Source: Sulfurospirillum oryzae (lineage in GTDB: Bacteria; Campylobacterota; Campylobacteria; Campylobacterales; Sulfurospirillaceae). From it: a DNA stretch of 64,000 bases. Made by a program: the position numbers and the translations under genes. The stretch is taken from the NCBI RefSeq assembly GCF_025770725.1, contig NZ_JANZKZ010000002.1, positions 310,001-374,000 of the forward strand, in the 5' to 3' direction. The notes under the pieces are model-generated. The model was not told where the DNA came from. It ran no database searches and saw only the letters and a list, made by a program, of their open reading frames with translations. Below, piece after piece: positions 37,306 to 44,656 of this stretch (its first letter is position 1; each line of letters opens with the position of its first letter).

Positions 37306-38014
37306 AGTTCAAGAATTACAAAAAATGATTAAAAAAACAGAGATTATTAAAGGTGTTTCGCTGGATGTTCAAAGTGGCGAAGTTGTAGGTCTTTTAGGTC
37401 CCAATGGTGCGGGTAAAACAACTATGTTTTATATGATCTGTGGGCTTATTGATCCAAGTGCTGGTGCTGTTTATTTTGACGACCACGATGTCACCAAAAT
37501 ACCTTTACATGTAAGAGCAAAACTAGGCATTGGTTACCTTCCTCAAGAATCAAGTATTTTTAAAGACCTCAGTGTTGAAGAGAACATTATGCTTGCGGCT
37601 GAAATTGTTTATCCCAATAAAGAAGATGCGATGAAGCGTGTGGAAGAGCTTTTAAATTTGCTCAATATTGAACCGATTCGTAAACGTAACGGTGTAAGTC
37701 TAAGCGGAGGAGAACGCCGTCGTTGTGAGATCGCACGCTCTTTAGTTTTACAACCTAAATTTCTTCTCTTGGATGAGCCTTTTGCGGGTGTCGATCCTAT
37801 CGCGGTGGCAGATATACAAGGCATTGTACAAGAGCTTGCACAGCTTGATATTGGTGTTTTAATTACCGATCATAATGTTCGTGAAACGCTTGCAATTTGT
37901 GATAGAGCGTATGTCCTCAAAGATGGTGCATTGCTAGCAAGTGGAAGCAGTGAAGAAGTCGCACAAAATAAACTGGTGAAAACCTATTATCTTGGCGAAG
38001 ATTTTAGATTTTAG
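37292..38014 (+). CDS. lptB: LPS export ABC transporter ATP-binding protein LptB
   Basis: Cytoplasmic ATPase of the LptBFG complex that extracts LPS from the inner membrane; 240 residues. Walker A GPNGAGKTTMFYMI, signature VSLSGGERRRCEIARSL, Walker B FLLLDEPFAGVDPIAV and switch histidine (ITDHNVRETL) are intact. The adjacency to rpoN is the classic lptB-rpoN order seen in many Proteobacteria. Confidence 0.95.
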   Translation: MHTLKVQELQKMIKKTEIIKGVSLDVQSGEVVGLLGPNGAGKTTMFYMICGLIDPSAGAVYFDDHDVTKIPLHVRAKLGIGYLPQESSIFKDLSVEENIMLAAEIVYPNKEDAMKRVEELLNLLNIEPIRKRNGVSLSGGERRRCEIARSLVLQPKFLLLDEPFAGVDPIAVADIQGIVQELAQLDIGVLITDHNVRETLAICDRAYVLKDGALLASGSSEEVAQNKLVKTYYLGEDFRF

Positions 38015-38033
38015 CGCATAGGGGAGATGGGTT

Positions 38034-39305
38034 TTGAAACTTAGGGTTTCTGGCACACAAACAACCAAACAAAAGTTCTCCTCGACACTTAGAGGTTGGC
38101 TTCCAATACTCCAAGCAAATTTGGATAGCCTCGTGGAAACACTGGAGCCTTTTGTTCAAGAAAATCCTTTCATCAGCGTCAAATCAGGCTCAGAAACCCC
38201 TGATAAACGCTTTGAAAAGAAAAGCTTTTTCTCTGAAGTGGCTAAAACATCCGTTTCCGATACCATTGAAGCGTTAACACTCGATAAAAAATCTCTTTTT
38301 CAAACACTCAGCGAACAGGTCAATCCACCGCTTTTTCCTACGGAAAAATCACAACGTATCGCCTACGAGATTATTGAAAATATCAATTCTGAGGGTTATT
38401 TTGAAGTTCAAGCTTTGGCTGAAATCGCAAAAAAATTGGACGTCAAACCAGAAGAAATTGAAAAGATAAGACAGCGTTTTGCTTATCTCGATCCTTTGGG
38501 TATTGGTGCTTTAGATGTAAAAGAGACCTTTTTATTTCAACTACAAGATCTCTCTTTGGAAGATGATCTTTATACGATGGTTGAAAAGCTCATCATCAAT
38601 TTTGAAAACATCGAATCTTTTTGCAAAGAGCCACTCTTTCATGAAGCACTAAATATCATTAAACGCTTCCGAAATCCCCCCGCTATTGATTTTTTAGAAG
38701 ATGAAAAAGAGGTCATACCTGATATTTTTATCTATGATCTTGAGGGAGCCATTGAAGTAAGGTTGAATGATGCTTACTATCCTGAGGTGATTATTGACAC
38801 CGATGGACTCGATGAAAATCATAGTTTTGTTTCGCAGAAAATCAAAGATGCTAAAGATCTCATTGATGCTCTTGAAATGCGCAAAGCAACACTTTATAAG
38901 ATTGGTTTGATGATCGTTGAGTATCAGTATGATTTTTTCTTTGGAAAAGCTATAAAGCCTATGAAGCTCAAAGATTTAGCGGATGATCTAGGGCGCAATC
39001 CCTCAACGATTTCGCGAGCGATAGCAGGTAAATACCTCTCATGTTCACGTGGTGTCATACCACTGAAACAGTTTTTTGCAACAGCAGTGGAAGAAGATAT
39101 TTCTAACAGTGCGATTAAAGAGTATATGATCGAGTTAGTTAAAAACGAGAGTAAACTCAAGCCACTCAGTGACATCAAGCTTCTAGAACTGATTGAGGGA
39201 AAATTCAACATCAAAATGGTGCGACGAACCATTACAAAGTACCGTCAGCAGTTTAACATCGCAAGCTCATCAGAGCGCAAAAAACTCTATACTCTTAAAT
39301 TTTAA
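38034..39305 (+). CDS. rpoN: RNA polymerase sigma-54 factor
   Basis: Alternative sigma factor that in this class controls middle flagellar genes; 423 residues. The N-terminal activator-interacting region is short and less Gln-rich than in E. coli (TLRGWLPILQANLDSLVETL). The core-binding domain follows, then the HTH DNA-binding domain (LKDLADDLGRNPSTISRAIA), and the RpoN box is VRRTITKYRQ, close to the consensus ARRTVAKYRE. TTG start with a GGGGAGATGG ribosome site. Its last 4 bases overlap the convergent DnaJ-domain gene. Confidence 0.95.
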   Translation: MKLRVSGTQTTKQKFSSTLRGWLPILQANLDSLVETLEPFVQENPFISVKSGSETPDKRFEKKSFFSEVAKTSVSDTIEALTLDKKSLFQTLSEQVNPPLFPTEKSQRIAYEIIENINSEGYFEVQALAEIAKKLDVKPEEIEKIRQRFAYLDPLGIGALDVKETFLFQLQDLSLEDDLYTMVEKLIINFENIESFCKEPLFHEALNIIKRFRNPPAIDFLEDEKEVIPDIFIYDLEGAIEVRLNDAYYPEVIIDTDGLDENHSFVSQKIKDAKDLIDALEMRKATLYKIGLMIVEYQYDFFFGKAIKPMKLKDLADDLGRNPSTISRAIAGKYLSCSRGVIPLKQFFATAVEEDISNSAIKEYMIELVKNESKLKPLSDIKLLELIEGKFNIKMVRRTITKYRQQFNIASSSERKKLYTLKF

Positions 39306-40132
39306 GCGCTTTTTGCTTCCAAGTGTTTAAAGTGCATTTTGAGCATTTCATAGGCATTTTGTACTTCTTGAAACTTTGCCACATACTTTACATGTAAATC
39401 TCCATCGTACAAACCGCAACTATCTGGATGATACTTCTTAACAAGGGCTAGATAGTTTCTGCGAATAATTTCAAATGAATCTTCAAATTTACAACCTAAA
39501 ATGCCAAAGTACTCCTCAAGTAAAGAGAAGAGGGCGTTATGGCGACTTCTTTTAGCACGTTTTGCGATAAAACTCTTTTTATACGCTAGAAAATCTTCCA
39601 TAGCATAAGAAAATTCAACAAAACAGCCAAAAAGCTCTTTTTGTGCCAAAAGTTTTTCCAAAAGACGCACAGTCACATCTGAGTTTGGATAAAGCGTAAT
39701 CGTGCCATTTTTAGGGCGAATTCTGACCAAATGGTCTTTAAAATAGCTTTTAAGATACGATGCAAAAAGGGTGTTGTGTGATCCCATGTGAAAGACAACA
39801 GCGTAATTATCTTCAATGTCAATATTAATGTTCATTTTTTGAAGCACTTGATTGGATTTGAGAAGAGAGATTTTAATGCTTTTATCGAGGGAATTTTCAA
39901 TTACATGTGATTGCTGTACATTGCCTGTTTTACGAAGATATATTTTACTGATAAGTTTCAAGAAATAACGACGTTGTACTAACTCATCTTGTTCTTTAAA
40001 GATAATCATCTTATCTTTACGTCCAATCTTCTTTTGAAAGTTTTTATCAGCAATATTTTGAAGGTAATAAAACGTTTTTGAATCTTCTTCTATCGTAAGG
40101 GCAAGCATATCATGTGAAAGTGAAAGGTGCAT
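39302..40132 (-). CDS. DnaJ (J) domain protein
   Basis: A 276-residue protein with a J domain only at its C terminus: LGCKFEDSFEIIRRNYLALV, KKYHPDSCG (the HPD motif) and AKFQEVQNAYEMLKMH. It has no Gly/Phe-rich or zinc-finger part. The first 200 residues are a family-specific region without recognisable motifs. A similar protein is found next to rpoN in related genomes, to my recollection. It probably recruits DnaK to a specific client. Confidence 0.8.
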   Translation of the reverse strand: MHLSLSHDMLALTIEEDSKTFYYLQNIADKNFQKKIGRKDKMIIFKEQDELVQRRYFLKLISKIYLRKTGNVQQSHVIENSLDKSIKISLLKSNQVLQKMNINIDIEDNYAVVFHMGSHNTLFASYLKSYFKDHLVRIRPKNGTITLYPNSDVTVRLLEKLLAQKELFGCFVEFSYAMEDFLAYKKSFIAKRAKRSRHNALFSLLEEYFGILGCKFEDSFEIIRRNYLALVKKYHPDSCGLYDGDLHVKYVAKFQEVQNAYEMLKMHFKHLEAKSA

Positions 40133-40196
40133 CGATCCATCCTTTTTGTATCAAGTTATTTACCTTGAAGCAAAAAGAATTCCAAGTTTTAATAAG

Positions 40197-40922
40197 TTAT
40201 ATCCAGATAGCATCTTCATCTAAGTTTGGATTGCCTTGAAGAATCTGATAAGGCTGATAAGAAGCTTTGTATTTCAGGCTTTGGCAATCTTTGACATAGT
40301 AGCCAAGATAGATCCAGTCTAGATCATACTCTTTGGCTACTATGATCTGCTCATAAAGAGAAAGTCTGCCTAAAGAGAGCTTTTCAAAGTCAGGGTCATA
40401 GTAAAAATAAATCGAAGAGATACCATCATCGAGAAAATCTATAAGATCAACGCCGATAAGTTTTTCTCCATGAAAATAGAGGACTTCCTTGCCAAAATTA
40501 TGGGCACCGCTGACATAGAGTTCATGGTAGCTTTGTGGTTTGAGATTGTAGTACTGCCAACCACGTTTATGTTCCATAAATCGGTGGTATTTATCGTAAA
40601 GTTCCAAATGCTCAGTGCTAATTGTAGGGGATTGTATGACGTAACGAATGCCCTCGGCCTTTTTAAAAGCACGCTTTGCCGAGTGTGAAAAATCATAATT
40701 TTTTACATCAATACGAAGACTTAGACATGATTGGCAGCTCTGACATTGTGGTCTTGAATAATAATGTCCAAAACGTCTCCATCCACGCTCAATAAGAGAT
40801 TGATTAAGCTCCATTGTTGCATTTTCAATATATTTGTATTCCATGCGCGTTTTACACCCATCTAAATAGGAGCATTTAGTTTCTAAAGTGGAAAATTCAA
40901 TCATGCGTGAGAAGGATGTCAT
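40197..40922 (-). CDS. bpt: Aspartate/glutamate leucyltransferase (Bpt)
   Basis: Aminoacyl-tRNA-protein transferase of the N-end rule pathway that adds Leu to N-terminal Asp or Glu; 241 residues from the first ATG. The N-terminal cysteines (CSYLDGCKTRMEYK, QCQSCQSCLSLRIDV) and the GNAT-like segment ISSIYFYYDPDFEKLSLG are those of the Ate1/Bpt family. A second possible start is the ATG at 40904 (MIEFSTLE). It follows the 56-residue gene by 3 bases. Confidence 0.9.
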   Translation of the reverse strand: MTSFSRMIEFSTLETKCSYLDGCKTRMEYKYIENATMELNQSLIERGWRRFGHYYSRPQCQSCQSCLSLRIDVKNYDFSHSAKRAFKKAEGIRYVIQSPTISTEHLELYDKYHRFMEHKRGWQYYNLKPQSYHELYVSGAHNFGKEVLYFHGEKLIGVDLIDFLDDGISSIYFYYDPDFEKLSLGRLSLYEQIIVAKEYDLDWIYLGYYVKDCQSLKYKASYQPYQILQGNPNLDEDAIWI

Positions 40923-40925
40923 GGA

Positions 40926-41096
40926 TTAGTGTAGTTTTTTGACTCCAGAATTTTGCATAAATTTTTCAAATTGTACGTGTAGCTTTTTCTCTTTTTCTTC
41001 TTTTTGCTCAACAATGAGTTTTTCTTTACTGCTTTTTTCTTCTTGGTTCATTTTTTCTTTAAGAGATTTGAGGTCATCAAATAAATTGCCTTGCAT
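40926..41096 (-). CDS. Small coiled-coil protein of 56 residues
   Basis: Too short for a normal ORF cutoff. It begins MQGNLFDDLKSLKEKMNQEE and ends MQNSGVKKLH; the middle is a charged Lys/Glu coiled coil. It ends 3 bases before the bpt start, so the two are probably one transcript. An exact TTACATGTAA (41106-41115) lies just upstream of its ATG. I do not recognise the family. Confidence 0.6.
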   Translation of the reverse strand: MQGNLFDDLKSLKEKMNQEEKSSKEKLIVEQKEEKEKKLHVQFEKFMQNSGVKKLH

Positions 41097-41216
41097 TGCA
41101 TGCCTTTACATGTAAAGATAAATAGGGTTGGATTATAGCAAATTTTCATACAAATAGGTTTAGGAAGCTAAAGTATTTATGTATTTATAAAAGAAAATAG
41201 GAAATAAAAAGGAGGG

Positions 41217-41273
41217 TGGTACCTGAGGCCGGACTCGAACCGGCATATGTCTCCATACTAGATTTTGAGTCTA
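41217..41273 (-). repeat. attL: 3' fragment of tRNA-Leu
   Basis: 57 bases identical to 63450-63506 apart from T at 41246 against C at 63479 (variable arm of the tRNA). It contains CCA, acceptor, T arm, variable arm and half of the anticodon stem-loop but lacks the 5' half, so it is not a functional tRNA. The matching part ends within the anticodon stem, a common crossover place for tyrosine recombinases. Confidence 0.9.
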
Positions 41274-41397
41274 TATTTTATCTTTTTCTATTTATTCTTA
41301 AAAACTATCAAAATACTTCAAGATACCTTATTTATAGGGATCTTAAAACAACTCTATTTTTTATTTCTTTACATTTTTTTACATTAAATAATAAACT

Positions 41398-41420
41398 TTG
41401 TAGTAAAATTGTAGTAAAAA
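41398..41420 (+). repeat. Left copy of the tandem TTGTAGTAAAA motif (possible integrase arm sites)
   Basis: Two tandem units of TTGTAGTAAAA with a 12-base period, 124 bases inside attL. The same 23 bases with one mismatch recur at 63365-63387 near attR. Confidence 0.5.
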
Positions 41421-41448
41421 TTTTAAAAGAAGCAAATCTTAAACCCCC

Positions 41449-41477
41449 TTGACATATTTAACCTATTTGATTAATAT
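41449..41477 (+). promoter_or_regulatory. Strong sigma-70 promoter at the left end
   Basis: TTGACA (41449-41454), a 17-base spacer and TAATAT (41472-41477), 25 bases upstream of the TTG start of the mqsR-like remnant. It is likely the original promoter of that toxin gene and may now transcribe the kinase-TPR pair. Confidence 0.6.
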
Positions 41478-41502
41478 TTACAAGATATATGAAAGGTACC
41501 AA

Positions 41503-41622
41503 TTGGAAAAAAGAGTTGCACATTATGACTTACAATCTATAAAAGAGCTGATTAAAGATAATCAGTTCTTTATAACAGGAAGTGCAAGAAGAAAAAGTAA
41601 ATCGTATTTCAATGGTAAATAA
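41503..41622 (+). pseudogene. 5' remnant of an MqsR-like toxin gene
   Basis: A 39-codon open frame from TTG (AAAGG eight bases upstream) that begins LEKRVAHYDLQSIKELIKDN and continues QFFITGSARRKS. This matches the N terminus of MqsR mRNA interferases (MEKRxPHxxLxxIKxLI...xxxTxxAL) as I remember it. Full MqsR is about 98 residues; here the frame stops after 39 and the rest of the toxin and any MqsA antitoxin are missing. The gene was therefore broken, probably when the kinase cassette arrived. Confidence 0.6.
41537..41560 (+). repeat. Left copy of the 24-bp repeat bounding the kinase-TPR cassette
   Basis: The sequence CTATAAAAGAGCTG followed by one variable base and TTAAAGATA. It matches 44375-44398 at 23 of 24 positions, in the same orientation. 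This copy lies inside the mqsR-like remnant. Confidence 0.8.
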
Positions 41623-41672
41623 TAGAGAACTTTGTAAAATATATAGATATACTACACATAAGGCACTAATGC

Positions 41673-42767
41673 ATGTTGGATGATGGCGTAGACGTAAGCG
41701 GATTAGCAGCATATAATATGGTTGGGCGGACAATTAAAGACAAATGGGAAGTCAAAGAGTTATTGACAAAAAGACCAGAGGATACAGGTTCTTATTTCTC
41801 AGTACCATATATCGTCGAAAAAGACGGAGTCAAATACTTCATGAAAGCTTTTGATTTTGGCCGTTTTCTATCCATGGCTCCTCCGAAGCATGATGGATCG
41901 CAACAAGAAACATCTGAAATTTTTGCAAAAATGATTAATGCTTATCGATACGAAAGGGATCTGTCGCTTCACTGTCAAAGTAACTATGTAACCAAAGTTG
42001 CCTTTGTCGTTGATTTTAGCGAAGAATTCATCGAAGGGTATACAGCAGGTTTTGTGCCGTGCTTAATTTTTGAGGCAGCTGACGGTGATGTGAGAAAAGC
42101 ACTGCTTGCTTCGGCCAGACTTGATGATGCCTGGAAATTTAAATCCCTCCATGATATTGCCGTAGGCCTTAAACAACTCCACGCAATTGACGTCTCTCAC
42201 CAAGACTTAAAACCCTCTAATATCTTGATATACAACAAAGAACAAGAAAGCAAACTATGTGATCTCGGACGCTCTGTATGTCATAGCATATCAGGACCTT
42301 ACAGCAAATTAGATTTTACTGGTGATAGAAACTATGCTCCTCCAGAGATTTGGTACTATTTTTCTGATCAAGATTGGCACAAACGTTCTTTTGCAATTGA
42401 TTGCTATATGCTTGGTAGCCTCATTGTGTTTTATTTCACAAAAATCAGTATGTCGGCACTTTTAATAAACCACATACCACAATCTTTCCATTTTGCGGTT
42501 TGGAAAGGTGATTTTAAAGAGATATTGCCATACTTGGAAAAAGCATTTGCTGAGTCATTGGATGTATTCGAAAAGAGCATAAATGATTCATATTTCAAGA
42601 AAAACTTAAGAATACTTGTTGAACAATTATGCGAACCAATGCCAGACAAAAGAGGACATCCTGCCAATATTAAAAAGGGAAGAAACCCCTATAGCATGGA
42701 AAGGTTTATTTCGACGCTTGATCTACTAAGGCATAAAGCCGAAATTCGTGTAAAAAAAGAATTGTAA
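41673..42767 (+). CDS. Eukaryotic-type protein kinase
   Basis: A 364-residue soluble protein kinase-fold protein. The ATP-site lysine is K58 (YFMKAF), with a candidate helix-C glutamate at E94. The catalytic loop is H176-Q-D-L-K-P-S-N183, the metal aspartate is in D197-L-G, the activation-segment end is A222-P-P-E225, and D243 sits in the IDCYMLGS helix. All key catalytic residues are therefore present. The glycine-rich loop is atypical, with a single Gly (EDTGSYFSVPYIV). No membrane segment or sensor domain is seen. The gene overlaps the TPR gene by one base (TAATG), so the two form a unit. The role is unknown; a stress or phage-defence module is an inference from the context. Confidence 0.8.
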   Translation: MLDDGVDVSGLAAYNMVGRTIKDKWEVKELLTKRPEDTGSYFSVPYIVEKDGVKYFMKAFDFGRFLSMAPPKHDGSQQETSEIFAKMINAYRYERDLSLHCQSNYVTKVAFVVDFSEEFIEGYTAGFVPCLIFEAADGDVRKALLASARLDDAWKFKSLHDIAVGLKQLHAIDVSHQDLKPSNILIYNKEQESKLCDLGRSVCHSISGPYSKLDFTGDRNYAPPEIWYYFSDQDWHKRSFAIDCYMLGSLIVFYFTKISMSALLINHIPQSFHFAVWKGDFKEILPYLEKAFAESLDVFEKSINDSYFKKNLRILVEQLCEPMPDKRGHPANIKKGRNPYSMERFISTLDLLRHKAEIRVKKEL

Positions 42768-44371
42768 TGATTAGTGTTAGCACAGAACATGACAGACATG
42801 TAATTCCCAATTGGAGGAGCTTTGGTTCCACTGTGTCCTTGGGGGAATTAGATGCGTATCAAACTGTTGAAAGAAATTTTCCAAAAGTGTACGATATCGA
42901 CGAATACATCATCGATTTTCAAATTAATAAAACAACCGTTCATGCTTCAGAGCTCATCAGTGCTGCGATCGCAAATAATCGATTAGAAGCAAAAGAAGTT
43001 GAAGAAGCAGCATATCTTATTTTAAAAAACAGTGATAAAGTAACAAGCTTACAATTTGATCTTGCAAAACAGATTCTCTCTCCAGAACTTTTACATAAAC
43101 AGTATATAAATCATCATCATGAAGAGGATTTACTACGATATTTTGAAGATCATGAAACAAGGATTAAAGACAAAATCAAATGTGCACGAGATTCATTAAA
43201 ACAATTCAACTTTAATCCTGTTTTATATGTTGAACTGTCGCGCTATTATTCAATTATTGGAGAAGAAGCAAAATCAATACACGCAATGAAAATAGCGATG
43301 CATCTAGCAAAAAACAATCGTTTTGTTTTTAGATGTGCCACAAGGCTTTTTGTGCACTATCATAGTGAAAAAAACGATTATTTAGAGCAAATGCAACGAT
43401 ATCTGCAAAAAACGCCGATGGTATCCCATGATCCGTGGTTGATGTCCGCAGAAATATCTTTGTCTACACTGTTAGATAGAAGCTCAAAGTTTGTAAAAAA
43501 AGGAATAGGAATTATTGACTCAAAGAACTACGCTCCTTTTAGTTTGACTGAGCTTGCAAGCAATATTGCTACGATCGAAATGTTTCATGGTAGCCGCAAA
43601 AGAAGCAAAACATTATTCAAAGAAGCGTTAAAAGCTCCAAATGACAATACTCTCGCACAAGTCAAATGGGCTTTACGTAAAGACCCATCGCTGGAGGGAT
43701 CTTTACAGGTATCGTTGGATAGTTTCGATACCAAGAAAAAATTTGAAGCGCTAACCTATGATTCATATTTTGGAAGAAAAGATTTTAATGAGACACTAAC
43801 GCAAGCGATTCATTGGCTAATCGATCAGCCCTTTTCAAAAGATGCGGCGATGTTCGGCTCCAATATAGCAGCGACACTAGTGAGCGATCAAGACAAAGCG
43901 ATCGCACTCGTTAAAGCTGGTCTTTTAAGCCATCCTGATGATCCAGGGTTGATCAATAATTATGCGTACTCTTTATCACTTGATAATCGTCCGGATGAAG
44001 CATTGGATATGCTCAATAAAATGAAAGCAAGCAATATTGCAGAAGAAACAAAAATATGTTTAAAAGCGACACGAGGGCTTGCCCTATTTAGAACGAGACA
44101 GCATGAGCGAATAGAAGAAGGAAGAGCGCTATACCAAGAAGCGATCTCTGATACAAAGAAAATGAACAATTCTAATCTGAATTGGACGGCGATTATAAAC
44201 TATGCTCGAGAGGAACTTATCCACGACTCAAAAAACGCTGTTGAGATTGTAAAGTTGCTTGACATGATTCCTTCGGAGACAAAGAACCCTTCAATTGATT
44301 TCCTAAAAAGTGATTTGATGGGTCAATGTCTCGATACGATGAAAAGTCTTGTCGCAAATAGCCCTAAATAA
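42767..44371 (+). CDS. TPR-rich partner protein of the kinase
   Basis: A 534-residue soluble helical protein. Repeated helix pairs such as NPVLYVELSRYYSIIGEEAK, NNRFVFRCATRLFVHYHSEK and DPGLINNYAYSLSLDNRPDE, followed by ALDMLNKM, look like tetratricopeptide repeats (about residues 145-490). The N-terminal 110 residues have no motif I recognise. It is translationally coupled to the kinase and ends 3 bases before the right-hand copy of the 24-bp repeat. It could be the substrate, scaffold or sensor for the kinase; no enzymatic domain is visible. Confidence 0.7.
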   Translation: MISVSTEHDRHVIPNWRSFGSTVSLGELDAYQTVERNFPKVYDIDEYIIDFQINKTTVHASELISAAIANNRLEAKEVEEAAYLILKNSDKVTSLQFDLAKQILSPELLHKQYINHHHEEDLLRYFEDHETRIKDKIKCARDSLKQFNFNPVLYVELSRYYSIIGEEAKSIHAMKIAMHLAKNNRFVFRCATRLFVHYHSEKNDYLEQMQRYLQKTPMVSHDPWLMSAEISLSTLLDRSSKFVKKGIGIIDSKNYAPFSLTELASNIATIEMFHGSRKRSKTLFKEALKAPNDNTLAQVKWALRKDPSLEGSLQVSLDSFDTKKKFEALTYDSYFGRKDFNETLTQAIHWLIDQPFSKDAAMFGSNIAATLVSDQDKAIALVKAGLLSHPDDPGLINNYAYSLSLDNRPDEALDMLNKMKASNIAEETKICLKATRGLALFRTRQHERIEEGRALYQEAISDTKKMNNSNLNWTAIINYAREELIHDSKNAVEIVKLLDMIPSETKNPSIDFLKSDLMGQCLDTMKSLVANSPK

Positions 44372-44373
44372 GA

Positions 44374-44565
44374 GCTATAAAAGAGCTGCTTAAAGATAGG
44401 CTGGCTGCTTATTATCATTGGGATAATGAACAATGCTTACAACAAGCGATATGGGTTACTCAACAAAATCAAGTAGATATGGAAGCCATTAAGCAATGGT
44501 CACTCAAAGAAAAATCAGAACAAAAATATTTAAATTTCTATCACAAACTTAAAATTAAAAATTAA
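44374..44565 (+). pseudogene. 3' remnant of a nucleotidyltransferase-associated (DUF6036-like) gene
   Basis: An open frame of 63 codons without a start: AIKELLKDRLAAYYHWDNEQ, then CLQQAIWVTQQNQVDMEAIK and a tail ending KLKIKN. The KDRLAAYYHW...QAxxV...IKQWSxKE pattern resembles the C terminus of DUF6036-type nucleotidyltransferase-like proteins, to my recollection. It lies on the right boundary of the kinase-TPR cassette. The first eight codons are shared with the mqsR-like remnant through the 24-bp repeat, so this is a recombination junction. The gap 44372-44656 otherwise holds only a short ATTACA/TGTAAT inverted repeat at about 44610-44626. Confidence 0.45.
44375..44398 (+). repeat. Right copy of the 24-bp repeat bounding the kinase-TPR cassette
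   Basis: Matches 41537-41560 at 23 of 24 positions. It starts 4 bases after the stop of the TPR gene. Confidence 0.8.
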
Positions 44566-44656
44566 CGCAATACTATTTCTGAGCTAGTCACTAGGAAATA
44601 TAAAGAACATTACACTATGATGTAATCGTTCATTTAAAGTAAATACTGAGGCAACA

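Larger units (their letters stand above)
4820..41115. repeat. Dispersed palindrome TTACATGTAA (core genome only)
   Basis: Exact copies begin at 4820, 4875, 8387, 12291, 14328, 16008, 16373, 21670, 25681, 31575, 34152, 35572, 37505, 39388 and 41106. One-mismatch copies keeping the ACATGT core begin at 9110, 11500, 15003, 19898, 19917, 20475, 32451 and 39901. Flanks often extend to TTTACATGTAAAGC. Copies sit inside genes in different reading frames and between genes, so the signal is at the DNA level. No exact copy was found in 41217-63506. Confidence 0.9.
41274..41502. other. AT-rich non-coding left end of the element
   Basis: Besides the arm-type repeat and the promoter listed separately, this stretch holds only AT-rich sequence. 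A reading frame over 41216-41452 exists but crosses the tRNA fragment and is not a gene. The non-coding interval from 41097 to 41502 otherwise contains one TTACATGTAA and the attL fragment. Confidence 0.6.

Noticed and set aside
41217-41452. Small plus-strand gene over the left tRNA copy, or a second tRNA-Leu
   Set aside because: The tRNA copy has only the 3' part and cannot fold as a tRNA; the frame across it is a by-product of the att sequence and a low-complexity AT region.
41673-42767. Aminoglycoside phosphotransferase or lipid kinase instead of a protein kinase
   Set aside because: HQDLKPSN with Lys two residues after Asp, APPE and the IDCYMLGS helix are the protein-kinase set; APH enzymes have HxDxxxxN without the Lys and lack the APE motif.
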